Below, piece after piece: positions 26,510 through 38,740 of a stretch of DNA of 64,000 nucleotides. Under the pieces are notes generated by a model. It did not search any database and was not told the DNA's origin. It was given only the letters and a program-made list of their open reading frames with translations. This DNA is from Ephydatia muelleri. Taxonomy: Eukaryota > Porifera > Demospongiae > Spongillida > Spongillidae. The first letter of the stretch is position 1, and each line of letters begins with the position of its first letter. The translations under genes and the position numbers were made by a program. Where the stretch lies: the NCBI GenBank assembly GCA_013339895.1, contig JABACO010000008.1:3117490-3181489 (forward strand). Reading direction: 5' to 3'.

Positions 26510-28111
26510 TCATTTGGTTGCTTTTAGGGAGTGACAGATCAGATGAGGGGAAGAGGTGGGGTCAGTGAGGACCCAAGGAGGCTCACTGATGCCCCCTGGG
26601 CCTTTTTGAAGGTGAATGTTGGGAGCCATCCTCATCGCTGCTTCTACTCCTTCTTCTGGAGGGTGAGGATGGCTCCGGCTGGTGGCTGAGTGGCAGAGCA
26701 GGAGGTGGAGTCCGTCCGACCAGTGGCCGATGGGCCCAAGCTGGCCGGACGGTAAATAAGCGTGCGGTAGTGGCGACCGTTCTTCGGCTGTTGGTGGCAT
26801 GGATTGGGGCTGGTGTAGAGATGGTGGTGGTGAAGAAGACAATAAGGAAGGTGGAGGTGGACCTGGTTGTTGTGGAGGTTGCTGGACATGTGCCGTTTCT
26901 GTGCTGGGTGGTGGCGTCCTCATCACAACTGCTGCCCCACTGCGTGGTCCAGTCACGGGGACTACCCAGGCCTCTGGCCGTCGCCTCATCAGAGTTCTTA
27001 ACCTGAAAGGCTGTGGCGACGGCTCGGCACTGGGCGCGCTCCCCGTTGACGAGCTAACAGTGGCCTGGCGGGCAGCAGACGAGGAGGTGGGTGGTGGTGT
27101 TGACTGTTCCCTTACCTCAGGCCCACGCTGCTGAGGAACCCCCAGATCTTCTAATGCTGGTGGCGAGGGTGGCCTATGAACCACCCTGCCAATGAGGGGT
27201 TCCCTGCAGGTGGGCACTGATGGTGACGATCTGTGTGTGCCAGGCACCACACAGTTGTAGGGAACGAGTCAAGGGGGTCTAATGGTTTTGTGAGGGGTGT
27301 AGATGGCGCCAGGAGTGGTGAGGAAGTTTTCGGTACAGAGGGCGTGACTCGTCTAGGTTGTGGAGGGGGTATGGTTTTAGGTGTGGTGGTTTTAGAGGGT
27401 GTGGCTGGTCTAGGCTGTGGAAGAGGTGTGGTGGGTATGGCTGGTACATTGGGGGTGGCTGGAGTGATGAGGATGGTAGGAATGAATGATGGATTGGGGA
27501 GTGAGGTTGGTTTGGGTAGAAGGGATGGTGAGGATGATGGTACTGATGGTGATAGAGTAGGAGATGAAGGCTGATGAGGAGATGAAGGAGATGAAGGCTG
27601 ATGAGGAGATGAAGGCTGATGAGGAGATGAAGGGTGATGAGGAGATGAAGGCTGATGAGGAGATGAAGGGTGATGAGGAGATGAAGGCTGATAAGGAGAT
27701 GAAGGCTGAGGAGAGAAGGTGAGAATGTTGCTGGGGATGATGCTACTGGAGGTGAGGGTAACTGCCTCTGGTTAGAGATGGCAGCAGCCTCCAGTAGCTC
27801 TATCCTCTCCAGCATCCCATGAATGTTCCCTTCTAATCGTTGGAACATCAAAAGGAATTTTGTCTCCAATGCAGCGAATGGAGATGGCCCTGCATCATCA
27901 TCCATCTCATGGGATTGAGATGATGACGGTCGTTCCTCGTGTGGCTGGTTCGGAGGAGTTGGTCCTTCAGCTGGTGGTTGGTTGAGGAGGGCTGGTCCTC
28001 CAGCTGGTGGTTGGTTGAGGGGGGCTGGTCCTCCAGGTGGTGCTGCTCCTTGTTCCAGTGCTGCCAGACGGTCTGAAAGGTCATTCTGGACGCGTCTGGC
28101 AGCACGCAGTT
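26510..28111 (-). pseudogene. Exon D, copy 1: coiled-coil then proline-rich protein of an uncharacterised repeated gene family
   Basis: Read on the minus strand, a good 3' splice acceptor (TGTGTATTTTAG then AACTGCG) at 28,112 opens a frame beginning LRAARRVQNDLSDRLAALEQ. Short Pro/Asn repeats follow (about 27,930-28,050), then a helical stretch with ALETKFLLMFQRLEG and GMLERIELLEAAA (about 27,780-27,890) that looks like a coiled coil. Downstream it is Pro/Ser-rich, crosses an 18-bp minisatellite (27,560-27,720) and continues as a Pro-rich frame (26,510-27,250). The sensible frame shifts at least once near the minisatellite, so this is either a decayed gene or has sequencing errors there. A diverged copy lies in the same orientation at 61,740-62,847. 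Function unknown. Confidence 0.5.
27560..27720. repeat. 18-bp minisatellite CTGATGAGGAGATGAAGG
   Basis: About eight or nine copies of an 18-bp unit, alternating CTGATGAGG and GTGATGAGG forms, inside the proline-rich exon. In the minus-strand sense it encodes a Ser/Pro/His-type or Leu-rich six-residue repeat depending on frame. Confidence 0.9.
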
Positions 28112-29229
28112 CTAAAATACACATGTAAAAAAGCATTCATACAGGGTTTTGCAACAATGAGCTTGCATCCAAAAATGATCTGCACCTTCAGAACAATGTG
28201 CATTGTTACTCAAATGTGCTTTTACTCACAACCAAATTATTTTACCCTATTTGTAATACACAATAACCATGGAAGAAAAATAACTGACATCAATTGTGAG
28301 ATGTTACAGTTCAAATGTTTTAGGAATCTATTACTAATTGGTTTGAGTTCAATTATTAACTAAGGCATCATACTAATCACATACTTTTATTTATGGTTCA
28401 ACTTGATTAGATTCGTAAATTCAGAATGTTTATATCATCTTCCCCTTGATTATTTGCACCAGCAATACACCTGTTCAATGGTTTAAGGCTACCTTTTAGA
28501 AGACTGAAGGAGACAAATCTTGCAAAGATGCGTAGCGAAATTGGTATTAAAGCCTGGTCGGTGACTCATGCTTTCTGATATGATCTTCTCTTGCTCTGGA
28601 CTTTGATGCTCACAATGTTGCTTTCCATATGATGCGGTGTGTGTGTGTGTGTGTGTGTACTCTTAATATGCTACCTTATGCTTCATTTGTATGTACTAAA
28701 ACAGCTAGTGTCAGTGTACACCTATGCACTCCTGGCACTAATAACTCTTGTTCATGTGCACATAGACCTATTCACAATGTGCATCGATGATTTATTTGGG
28801 TTTGTACTGAAGACAAATCTGATTCTTTAACTCTTGTTCTAACGTGCCTTTTCACTGACTCAGAGATTAGCCTGATCTCCTAATCTTGTCAGGAGGCTCA
28901 CTACAATCAGATATTGTATCGGCACTTCTGAAAGAAGTGCCACCCAGCGTTATAGACACAGCTTGTAGATAGTGTTGGTGCACCATTTGCACAGTGCTTA
29001 TAGATTTTGATGGACCTTGTGTGTAGTTTACTTGGAAATATATGTTTTTATTGCTGTTTTGTGGTGTTGTGAGCTTTGAAACATAAGATGTCAGTAACGA
29101 AGCGTTTCTTTCAATAGATACAATAATGTTATAACAATAAACCTCCTTTTCAGCTACATACAACCCTACATGAAGCCCAATGCTGTGATGGGTGGCAGGT
29201 GGTATTAGCACGATGATGAGCATTCAGCA
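28112..29229. other. AT-rich flank of exon D; partly homologous to 62,900-63,200
   Basis: It carries a (GT)n run at 28,637-28,660. A stretch around 29,040-29,165 (CGTTTCTTTCAATAGATACA and CAGCTACATACA phrases) resembles 63,080-63,165 in the same orientation, so it travels with exon D and is probably intron of the same family. A minus-strand frame at 28,867-29,223 (118 codons) overlaps this conserved stretch but has no recognisable domain. Confidence 0.5.
28637..28660. repeat. (GT)n microsatellite
   Basis: About eleven uninterrupted GT dinucleotides. Confidence 0.95.
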
Positions 29230-30471
29230 CATGTCTTTACACGTCTTATGCTTCATGGCAAAGTGCGGAGGCAGTGCGCTTAATTGCTGAGAGGATCACA
29301 AGAGGAGTGTTGAGGACTGAAGACATTGTTGAAGGTACTTGTAAGACTTTGCTTGAGATCCTGTTGGAAAAACACCCTTCTACCACCAAACCAGATCCCT
29401 CAGCTTTTGCTTATTGGTCTCATTACCATCATTAATAGATGTTGACATCACTGCGTTAAATGTTGAAAATTTAGCCCACAACATCAAAGGTGGTGCTGGT
29501 CCCAGTGGAACAGATTCTATACGGTGGCAGAGTTGTGTACTACACTATGGTGCCCACATTAATCGTTTGAGGGAAGCTATTGCAGCACTGACACGATCAA
29601 TGGAAAACACTGCGTTTGAATGGGATAACATCAAAGCTCTGACGGCTAACCAACTCATTGCCTTGGACAAGTGTCCTGGAGTTCACCCTATTGGCATTGG
29701 AGAGTGCTTGCATCGCATTATTGGTAGAGTGATGGCGCTAACCACCTGGCATTGATGTTGAAATGTGTGTGGAACAGACCAGTTGGCATCAGCTTGAAAG
29801 CAGAAGTAGAAGGGGCAGTGCATGCAATGACAGAGCTGTACACACAACATTCTGGTAATGGATGGAGGTTTTTGTTAGGGGATGCCAAAACTGCTTTTAA
29901 CATGGTGAACCGAGTTGCTGCCTTGTGGAATGCTGGCATGTTATGGCTTTGATGCTGTGTGTTCAACACCTATCGAGGATTTGCTAGGCTTGTACAGATG
30001 TCTATTCCGTAGGGAAGGTGTTACTCAAGGTGATCCTCTATCCATGCAGTTGCACTATTACCACTCGTAAAATCACTGAAGGCCAAAGAAACAGGCTACA
30101 GACCTGGTATGCAGATGACACAGCTTGCATTGGTAACAGCAAGGAGGTTCGTTCTTGGTATGATCAGTTGGCTGAGCAAGGCTCAGCATATGGATACTTT
30201 CCTTAGCCCGAGATAAGCTGCCTGATTGTTACCACAGAATCTGAAGATGAGGCTAGGCTGGTCTTTGGTGATTTGGGTGTGCAGATAGCGAATGGATATT
30301 GCTTTCTTGGGGGTATTATTGGAGTCTGCATAAGAAGATTGCAATGTGGGTAGATTGTGTCTCTAAGGCAGATACCAAGTCACCGCAATCCGCTTATACT
30401 GCTCTCTCCAAATCCCTTCAGTGTGAATGGTCGTACCTGCTGCGAGTCATGCACAACTGTGGAGAGCTTTA
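29230..30471 (+). mobile_element. YADD reverse transcriptase of a non-LTR-type retroelement, N-terminal and catalytic part, cut by the assembly gap
   Basis: Several plus-strand frames carry consecutive parts of one reverse transcriptase family. These are an upstream helical part (about 29,270-29,400, VRLIAERITRGVLRTEDIVE); a fingers/palm region with GPSGTDS and KCPGVHPIGIGECL (about 29,490-29,720); a palm region with LLGDAKTAFNMVNRVAAL (about 29,870-29,930), where the conserved Asp precedes AKTAFN; and the catalytic WYADD (about 30,104-30,118), followed by YGYFP and a GGIIG-like thumb segment. At least three frame changes separate these parts, so this copy is inactive unless the sequence is faulty. 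It runs into the gap at 30,472, which cuts off its C-terminus. C-terminal pieces of the same family lie at 45,103-45,525 and 60,866-61,717. I class it as non-LTR/LINE-like from the YADD box and absence of protease or integrase. The clade is uncertain. Confidence 0.75.
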
Positions 30472-31471
30472 NNNNNNNNNNNNNNNNNNNNNNNNNNNNN
30501 NNNNNNNNNNNNNNNNNNNNNNNNNNNNNNNNNNNNNNNNNNNNNNNNNNNNNNNNNNNNNNNNNNNNNNNNNNNNNNNNNNNNNNNNNNNNNNNNNNNN
30601 NNNNNNNNNNNNNNNNNNNNNNNNNNNNNNNNNNNNNNNNNNNNNNNNNNNNNNNNNNNNNNNNNNNNNNNNNNNNNNNNNNNNNNNNNNNNNNNNNNNN
30701 NNNNNNNNNNNNNNNNNNNNNNNNNNNNNNNNNNNNNNNNNNNNNNNNNNNNNNNNNNNNNNNNNNNNNNNNNNNNNNNNNNNNNNNNNNNNNNNNNNNN
30801 NNNNNNNNNNNNNNNNNNNNNNNNNNNNNNNNNNNNNNNNNNNNNNNNNNNNNNNNNNNNNNNNNNNNNNNNNNNNNNNNNNNNNNNNNNNNNNNNNNNN
30901 NNNNNNNNNNNNNNNNNNNNNNNNNNNNNNNNNNNNNNNNNNNNNNNNNNNNNNNNNNNNNNNNNNNNNNNNNNNNNNNNNNNNNNNNNNNNNNNNNNNN
31001 NNNNNNNNNNNNNNNNNNNNNNNNNNNNNNNNNNNNNNNNNNNNNNNNNNNNNNNNNNNNNNNNNNNNNNNNNNNNNNNNNNNNNNNNNNNNNNNNNNNN
31101 NNNNNNNNNNNNNNNNNNNNNNNNNNNNNNNNNNNNNNNNNNNNNNNNNNNNNNNNNNNNNNNNNNNNNNNNNNNNNNNNNNNNNNNNNNNNNNNNNNNN
31201 NNNNNNNNNNNNNNNNNNNNNNNNNNNNNNNNNNNNNNNNNNNNNNNNNNNNNNNNNNNNNNNNNNNNNNNNNNNNNNNNNNNNNNNNNNNNNNNNNNNN
31301 NNNNNNNNNNNNNNNNNNNNNNNNNNNNNNNNNNNNNNNNNNNNNNNNNNNNNNNNNNNNNNNNNNNNNNNNNNNNNNNNNNNNNNNNNNNNNNNNNNNN
31401 NNNNNNNNNNNNNNNNNNNNNNNNNNNNNNNNNNNNNNNNNNNNNNNNNNNNNNNNNNNNNNNNNNNNNNN
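30472..31471. other. Assembly gap, exactly 1000 N
   Basis: A run of 1000 undetermined bases, a round number typical of a scaffolding placeholder rather than a measured distance. Any reading frame through it is an artefact. The sequence right of it starts inside a copy of material already present at 1-6,280 in opposite orientation. Confidence 0.99.
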
Positions 31472-31750
31472 GAAACCTAATTGTATTTGTTCGTGGTATA
31501 ATTGTGATCAAAGAATAGTCCTAAAGCTATCAATGGTGTCTGAAGAAGTATATTCAATTGCGGGTGAAAAGGATTCGGCTGTTATCAGGAAACCTTCGCA
31601 GGTATGCATTAGTATGGGCAGTGTAAATGCACTATTGGCTGAGCTTATGGTAGAATCCTGGAATTCACAATCAATGCATATTATTGTAGCTCCAATGGAA
31701 TAAGATATCAAGTACAGATGAAAAAGATTTGCCTCTGTCACAGACCACGC
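31472..31750. repeat. Satellite 1 units, inverted relative to the main array
   Basis: Reverse complement of about 6,000-6,279, almost without change. It forms the downstream flank (in element sense) of the second composite Gypsy and is cut by the gap after only one to two units. Confidence 0.9.
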
Positions 31751-31945
31751 ACATCTGGGTCACAACGCCAGCCAATATCCAACCACATATCGACCACTAA
31801 CCTTACCCAAAGGATTACAACAACACAGAAAATGGATACACAGGTCAAACGTCACAATAGGACCCGGTCAAAATATCATGTGTAATATCGTAAACCTGGT
31901 TCATCACGCTTTCACCGTTCTCCTTGATAAATGTCACTGTATTGA

Positions 31946-34889
31946 CCGAGACAGAGCATCTGCATTGGTGTTCTCCCTCCAGGGGTGTTGACACACCTTG
32001 TACTCGAAGGGCTGAGAGCCTGGCTCCAGCATGATGTAGTCTCGGGTTCTCATCCTTCAGCCGATCTACCTGAGATCCGTTTGTAACATAAATTGATTTC
32101 CCAAAAGGTAAACCCTAAAGGTGGGCATGGCTATCATGATAACCAGACACTACCCTATAGGCCTACTGTGGAGTATCACTGCTACATCAGAGGCACCTGG
32201 GGTATGAATTCCTTCTCATACTCAGGGCTCCTGAGGGCAGGTGAGCCACAAAGTATCACCTTTAAGCTCAGAAATGCATCCTCACATTCCTTAAACCGGG
32301 TAGCCATCCTTACAGGTAGCCTGAGTGAGGGGAGCTACCATTGTCTAGTCGCCAGGTATGCATTTCCTGTAATATCATGTTAGACGTACATGTAGACACC
32401 TTCTTGGTCTTTGGTACAGGGAACTCTTCCCTGCTTCAACCTTGTTGGGGTCCAGTTCCACAATTTCACTACCCACCAGATGACAGAGATACCAAATTGG
32501 CATTTCTGTGGTTTTGCCATTAGACCAGCTTGCATAGGGCATTCCAGGTCTGCTTCAATCTGGCCAAGGTTATCCCTCCCAAGTGGACCCATGAATTATT
32601 ACATCATAGATGTATGCAACCTGCATAGTCCCTCACAACTGAAGAACATGATCTCTGAAATGCTGAAAAGTGGAAGGGTGCCCCTTGGAGAACCGAAACA
32701 CATCACCCACCCCGAAATTTAAATTGTCCAAAGGAGTGGTGAAAATTGTTACATGCCTTGAGGCCTCAGCCATGGGTACCTGCTAATAGCCTTAGACTCC
32801 ACTCGATGGCATGGTACTGAATCTGATTGAGACACTGCATTGAGAAATCTGTAATCAATACATATCAGATATCGGTAGGGGCACCTTGCAAGTACTACAG
32901 GGATGCCCACTTCGCTCATGGAGGGCTCTATGATACCATTCTCCATCATCTCCTGAATCTCCTTTCGTACCACAGATTACTTAACACAATCCTTGAATTC
33001 CTTCAGGAGCTGGAAACAGCTGTTTTCTCTGCGGCCCTGGACAACTGATCACTCAATACTAGTCGCTGTTCTCATTCTCATTCCAAACCTGAATGTCTTC
33101 ATCTTCTTCCTCCTTCATGAAACCTTCATAATCCACCATTGCTGAGTAACAGTATGGGGATGGTGTGTTCCACTTTTAGAGCAATTTTATATGAAATGCC
33201 CCTTCTCATTTTCTGGTTATACATATCAATGTCATAATTAACCTTCCTAAACACAGGGTACAGACCCTTCCATTGAGCCTGATGAAGTGGTAGTAAGCTA
33301 GATTCACGCTCATGCGATCATATCACACCTTTGCTTGACCTGGGCATTCTTCAAGATCTCCCTCACCACTGAAGAAGTTGATGCCAGCCTCTCATGTACT
33401 GCCAACACAGGCACCAGTTTGGTGGAGAGAGGTTTGGAACGTGTGTATATATATAGCCTTAACAAATACAGGAGCCAGACAAGGATAACTTTGCAGGAGG
33501 GGCAAAGGGCTATAGAAAGGGTATTTTCACAGCGTAGGTGGACTCCTTTACCGCCATTGGTTCCCCATGTGGGCACAGTCCAGAATCAGCTGGGTTCAAC
33601 ACAGTGCTGCAAGGTAGTGTTTGCAGCTAGCTCATGAGGTGCCTATGGTAGGGCACATTGGTAAACATAAGACTGCTCAGAGAATCCTATTGCAATTATA
33701 TTAGCCAAGTCTGTACCGTGATGTGGAGAAATTGTTGTGTCAAATGCCAGAAGTTCTCAAAGCAAAGACTTGTGAAGGCACCACTGGTCCCTCTTCCAAT
33801 TGTAACTGAGCCTTTTAAAAGGGTGGCATGGACATAATTGGTCCCCTACTTTCCACAAAGATGAGCGTTTTAATCAGACAGCAAAGCTATGTTGCATGAG
33901 GAAGATGGAAGCTGCAATGAGGCTAATTGGGACAAGTGGTTACCTACTTATTATTTGCTTACCGTGAAGTACCTCAATCCTCGACAGGGTTTTCCACCTT
34001 TGAGCTCCTTTATGGCCGTCAAGTTAGGGGAACACTGGACCTCCTCAAGGCCTCTCTGGAAGCATCAAAGATAAAATCATTGTTTACCCCTTAGCAGCAC
34101 GCTTCTGGCTTCTAGTCATTCTATCCCTAACCCAACCACCGGCAAACAAGTCCTCATCAAGACAAACTCCTACAGCTCCACTTGTCTTCCGTATCTTCCT
34201 CCTCAGTTGGCCACACGGGTGTAAGCTTTCTCTCTCTCCACCTGTTTTCTTTCTTCTTCCTCCATATGTCGATCTCCAGCTTGAGTGCCAGCATGGCAAT
34301 CTTTTCCTTTGCTTCTGTCCCTACTGCCTCGCAACCATTTTGATAACTTCAATACGTCGGTCCCGAGCAGCACAGACACTGGAAGAGTGGGTGATACTCC
34401 CACCTCAACTGAAAGTGGTATCCCATCTACCACCAGGTTCAACTTTGTAACTGGATGCAGGACGTTGTCTCCATGGGTACGCCTAATGGTCACTGCCTCA
34501 TTCTGGATAAACTTTTCCTTCGGTACTAGTTTCTGGTAAATCAGTATCTTTAGGCATCCTGTATCTAGATCGACATTGGTAACCCTCTTGCTTAATACCC
34601 ATCCATTCTTCAGTAGGTTTCTGTAGTGCTTGCCTTGGTACCCATGGCCACAGTACATGGCCGTGCTTGGGCAAAGTGACCTGGCCTTGAACCATAACTG
34701 TAGCATGTCACTGCTGAACCATCCCTACCATAGTCATTTGGCGGACCTTTCTGCACCTCCGGAGCTCTGGATCGAGGTGTCTGGTCTCGTAAAGGAAGGC
34801 TCCCCTCATTTGTCTGATTCCTTGCTTCCAAGTAATGCCCTGCTTCCATGCTTGACTTTGGCTTCCGTTTCTTGATCCACACTCTGATT
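31946..34889 (-). mobile_element. Older, rearranged Ty3/Gypsy fossil, copy 2
   Basis: Inverted counterpart of the fossil at 2,871-5,815, with the same part order and the same internal rearrangement: gag zinc-knuckle and protease remnant (about 34,090-34,889), oppositely oriented integrase remnant (about 33,310-34,070), and pre-RT, RT and RNase H remnants (about 31,950-33,140). It is broken with many breaks. Differences from copy 1 are few and cluster in the RT part. Shared rearrangement and shared breaks show that the two copies descend from one already dead element. Confidence 0.8.
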
Positions 34890-35196
34890 TGTGGGGCCAA
34901 ACAGTTCAGTAGCTATTCTTTAACAATGCATGTAGAATGTAGTCTCTTTCACTCGTTGTGAAGTATCATTGTTATATCCCCGATCCCGATCCCAGATGGA
35001 ACACAACATATATATATAAAGATCTGATCAACAGAACTGCACATTACATTTATACACAGTTCAATCACTTTGTAATACCTCCTAGATCACAGTCTGAATA
35101 AGATACGATCTGCCATGTCATTCTGCATGCATGGTATCCTAACATTACATAACAATGCGTGTGCTGGGGGCGTTGAAGTCAGGATATCACATCACA
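34890..35196 (-). repeat. 3' LTR of the Gypsy element, copy 2
   Basis: Exact-length inverted counterpart of 2,564-2,870, with the same TG start next to the purine-rich tract (at about 35,197-35,215) and the same CCCCACA end. Confidence 0.7.
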
Positions 35197-38100
35197 TCCC
35201 TCCCTCCTTAAGCTTGACAGTAGGTCTCCTAACTCTAGTAGATCTCTTGAGTAGGGTCTATCACTAGTCGTTCCTCTGTTTCCATCTCTGGAACTGGTTC
35301 TGATTGCTCCTGTTCAGGCGCCAGAATTGGTTCTTGAGCAGGCACTGCTGGGGGCAACTCTTGCTCACTCCCAAGGGAAAGTGAATCACTCCATGTTGCC
35401 TGTTGTCTTGGATCTAAATCTCTCTGAACAACAGTTTCCGCATCTGACAAACTGCTAGCACGAATGTGGTCATAGTGTCTTCTTACACTGCGTCCATCTG
35501 CCAACTCCACTGTTACTGAGAGAGGACCTCTGATACTGGTGACTTTACCAGGTAGCCACTTAGGTTCCCTGCCGAAGTTCAGAACCAATACTTGATCCCA
35601 ATGAAGAAAGAGCGTGGTTTGGCCCTCTTGTCAAGCCACTTCTTCTGTCTTTCCTGGGTTGCTCTAACTTTCTCCTGCACCAGTTCCTGAGTAGCTTCCC
35701 CTATTTCCTTCACACCTGGATGGATCATGGATAAGTGTGAACGTAGCCTCCTCCCCATCAGAAGTTCAGCGGGTGACACTCCTGTAGAGGCATGAGGAGT
35801 CACCCTGTACCTGAAGAGGAACCTCATCAAGCAACGTTCCAGATCCTTTCCTGCATCTTTCTACAAAGCCAACTTCATTGTCTGGACAGCCCTCTCAATA
35901 TAGAAGCTGGGTGGTACGGAGAAGTCTTTATGTGTCTGATACCATTCTTTGTGAGGAATTCTTCAAACTCTTGACTAGTGAAGGCACTTCCGTCGTCAGA
36001 GACCAAGGTTACAGGTAGACCATGACTTGCAAAAGATGCCTTCATCTTTTGGATGGTTGCTGCAGAGGTAGCAGATTCCACTATCTGTGCCTCAAGCCAC
36101 TTGCCACGTGTATCCATTATCAGGAGAAACATCTTCCCCATAAATGGGCCAGCATAGTCTGCATGTAGACGGCACCATGGTAACTCAGGCCACTCCCAAG
36201 GGAGCTGCTGGTGGAACCTTCTGGTGTGCTTGGCATACTTCACATCTCTTGACACATTCCTCCACATCTGCATCCATGTTTGACCACCACACAAAACTTC
36301 GTCCCAAACTCTTCATTCGAGAGATGCCCTGGTGCTCGGCATGTAATTCTTCAATCACTAGCTTCCAACCTTGTTCTGGTACAACCACTCTGGATCCCCA
36401 CAAGATACAGCCATCTTGTAGACTCAACTCTTCTTTATGTTGGCGGTAGGGCCGGAGTGCCTCACGATGCTCATCTGTATTGGTCCATCCCTGACTTAGC
36501 CATTTCTTGACTTTGGACAGAACAGGGTCCTTGGCCATCCATTCAGCAATCTGCTTGGCATTCACTGGAGATGACTGAAGAGTCTCCAGCAGCATGACTG
36601 TGACTCCCGGCAATGTCACTTCCATGGGATATTCTGGTAGTGGAAGCCTGCTCAGGACATCTGCATTGGCATTGTCCTTCCCTGGCTTGTGGGCAATCTT
36701 CTACTGATATGCACTCAGCTTCAAAGCCCATCGCTGCAGTCATGCTGATGCCATATAGGTGGTATAGGTTTGTCCTCACCGAACAAGTGCTTCAGTGGCT
36801 TGTGATCCGTGAAGATAGTGAGCTGTCTTCCAAATAAGATATTGTGAAATTTCTCCACCCCAAAGATGATGGCTAGCCCTTCCTTATCCAACTGAGAATA
36901 GTTCTTCTCCGTTGGGGCCAACGTTCGTGACACAAAAGCCACAGGGTGTTCACGGCCATCTGCAAACTTATGGCCAAGACTGCTCCAACTCCGTAAGGAG
37001 ATGCATCACATGCCAGGATGACTTCTTTTTTGCTGTCAAGAGTCAGTACTTTTGATGACGTCAGCAGTTCCTTTGCACTGTCAAAAGCATTCCGGTGAAC
37101 CTTGGTCCATTGCCAACCTTTTCCTTTTTCTAAGAGGGAATGTAAAGGTGCAAGCTTTGTTGACAAGTTAGGAAGGAATTTCCCATAATAGTTCAGCAGA
37201 CCTAAGAAGGACCGCAACTGCTGTTCGTCCTTGGGTGCTGGTGCTTCTTTGATGGCTCCGACCTTGGCCATTGTCCCAGGTATTCTACCTTCTCCTGCTG
37301 AAAGAGACACTTTTCCACCTTTAACCGCATTCCTGCTGTGCCCAGTCTCTTTTGGACTTCATCCAGATTCTTCAGATGGTCCTCCCCTTTTTCTCCAGTT
37401 ATGAGAATATCATCAATGTAGGCAACCACGTGCTTCATTCCTTGAAGTAAACACTCTATTGTTCTCTGGAAGATTGCAGGTGCTGATGCTACACCAAATG
37501 GAAGCCTGTTGTACTTGAACAGTTCTTTGTATGTATTTATGGTCACATACTGCATAGACTTGTCTTCCAGTGGCAATTGCAAGTATGCATTAGCCAAATC
37601 CAACTTTGTGAATTCTTGACCACCCAATAGTGCTGCAACGAGGTCTTCGATGCGGGGCAAGGGATACTCCTCTGTCTTAGCGTACTTGTTCACAGTCACT
37701 TTGTAGTCACCACATATCCTCAGAGAACCATTTGGCTTGCATACTGGAACAATGGGTGCTGCCCACTCAGAAAACTGAAAACTGAACTGGTTTGATGACC
37801 TTATCTTGAACCAATCTCTCCAGTTCCCTCTCCACTTTCGGTCTCAACACCAATTGTACTGGACGAGGACGGAAAAACTGAGGCTGTGCATCTGGATCCA
37901 TGTGAATTTCATTTCCATCCCTGTTACTTTGCCTAGCTCCTCCTTGAAGACATCTGCATGCTTCTTGAGAACATCCTCCAGTTTCAGTCTAGCTGCACTT
38001 TGTAGATGGTTGAGTTCACACCAGTTTAACTTTAGATGCTGTAGCCAATCACAACCAAGATGACTTGTTCCACCACCAGTTACTACCAGTAGGTTCAGCT

Positions 38101-38740
38101 TCTTCTTCTGGTCTTGGTATTGTACTGTGAGTTCCATTTCTCCCAACACCTTGACGGATTCTCCTGAGTAGGACCGTAGAATCACCTTTGCTGGGTTTAG
38201 TTTAGGAGTACAAAGGTCCTGCCATGTCCTCTCACTGATGAGTGATACCAAGGCACCCGTGTCCACCTCCATATTTAGATACTTCTCGTCCACTTGAACT
38301 GAGACAACAAATGGAGCAACAGTTGACGCATCTCTGGAGCTCCGGTGAGCATTAAATGTTCAACAATACAGTTGCCCTCTGTGGTCACTGTATTAGCCTT
38401 TTGTGGCTTCTGAGGTCTCCCACGCTTGCCCGCACTTTTGCTTGGCTTCCCCTTGCTGCGGCATACTCTGTATGTGTGACCTTTCTTGCCACAGTTGAAA
38501 CATTCTGCGTCTATAAACTTGCATGCCGTCGCCAAGTGTTTTCCTCCACACCTGAAGCATTTAACGGGGGTCTTCATTCACTCCTCTACGCTGCCTTCCT
38601 ACTGCGTTGACTATAACACTAACCGGGACAGCGGCTGGGACAGGCTGTAGATCCGCAAAACTGTGCTCTACTGTCTCCAGCGCTTGGGATATCTCAGAGC
38701 CTTTTTCAGCGTCAGTTTGTCGCCAGTAGGGGTAGTTTCG
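34890..38740 (-). mobile_element. Ty3/Gypsy LTR retrotransposon, copy 2 (gag end through 3' LTR), broken and 5'-truncated
   Basis: Minus-strand element that includes more of the 5' part than copy 1. Parts in element order: gag nucleocapsid with two CCHC-type knuckles and a basic tail (about 38,410-38,577), aspartic protease with VDTGA (about 37,990-38,293), RT (about 37,200-37,850), RNase H (about 36,720-37,080), integrase zinc finger and core (about 35,800-36,400), integrase C-terminal region (about 35,235-35,590), and 3' LTR (34,890-35,196). Near 38,741 it stops abruptly at satellite 1 sequence, so most of gag and the 5' LTR are missing. It is broken, with several breaks shared with copy 1. 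The element joins satellite 1 at one end and the older Gypsy fossil at the other. Confidence 0.93.

Noticed and set aside
30299-31703. Very long open frames (about 350-450 codons) on both strands
   Set aside because: They run through the 1000-N gap and have no meaning.
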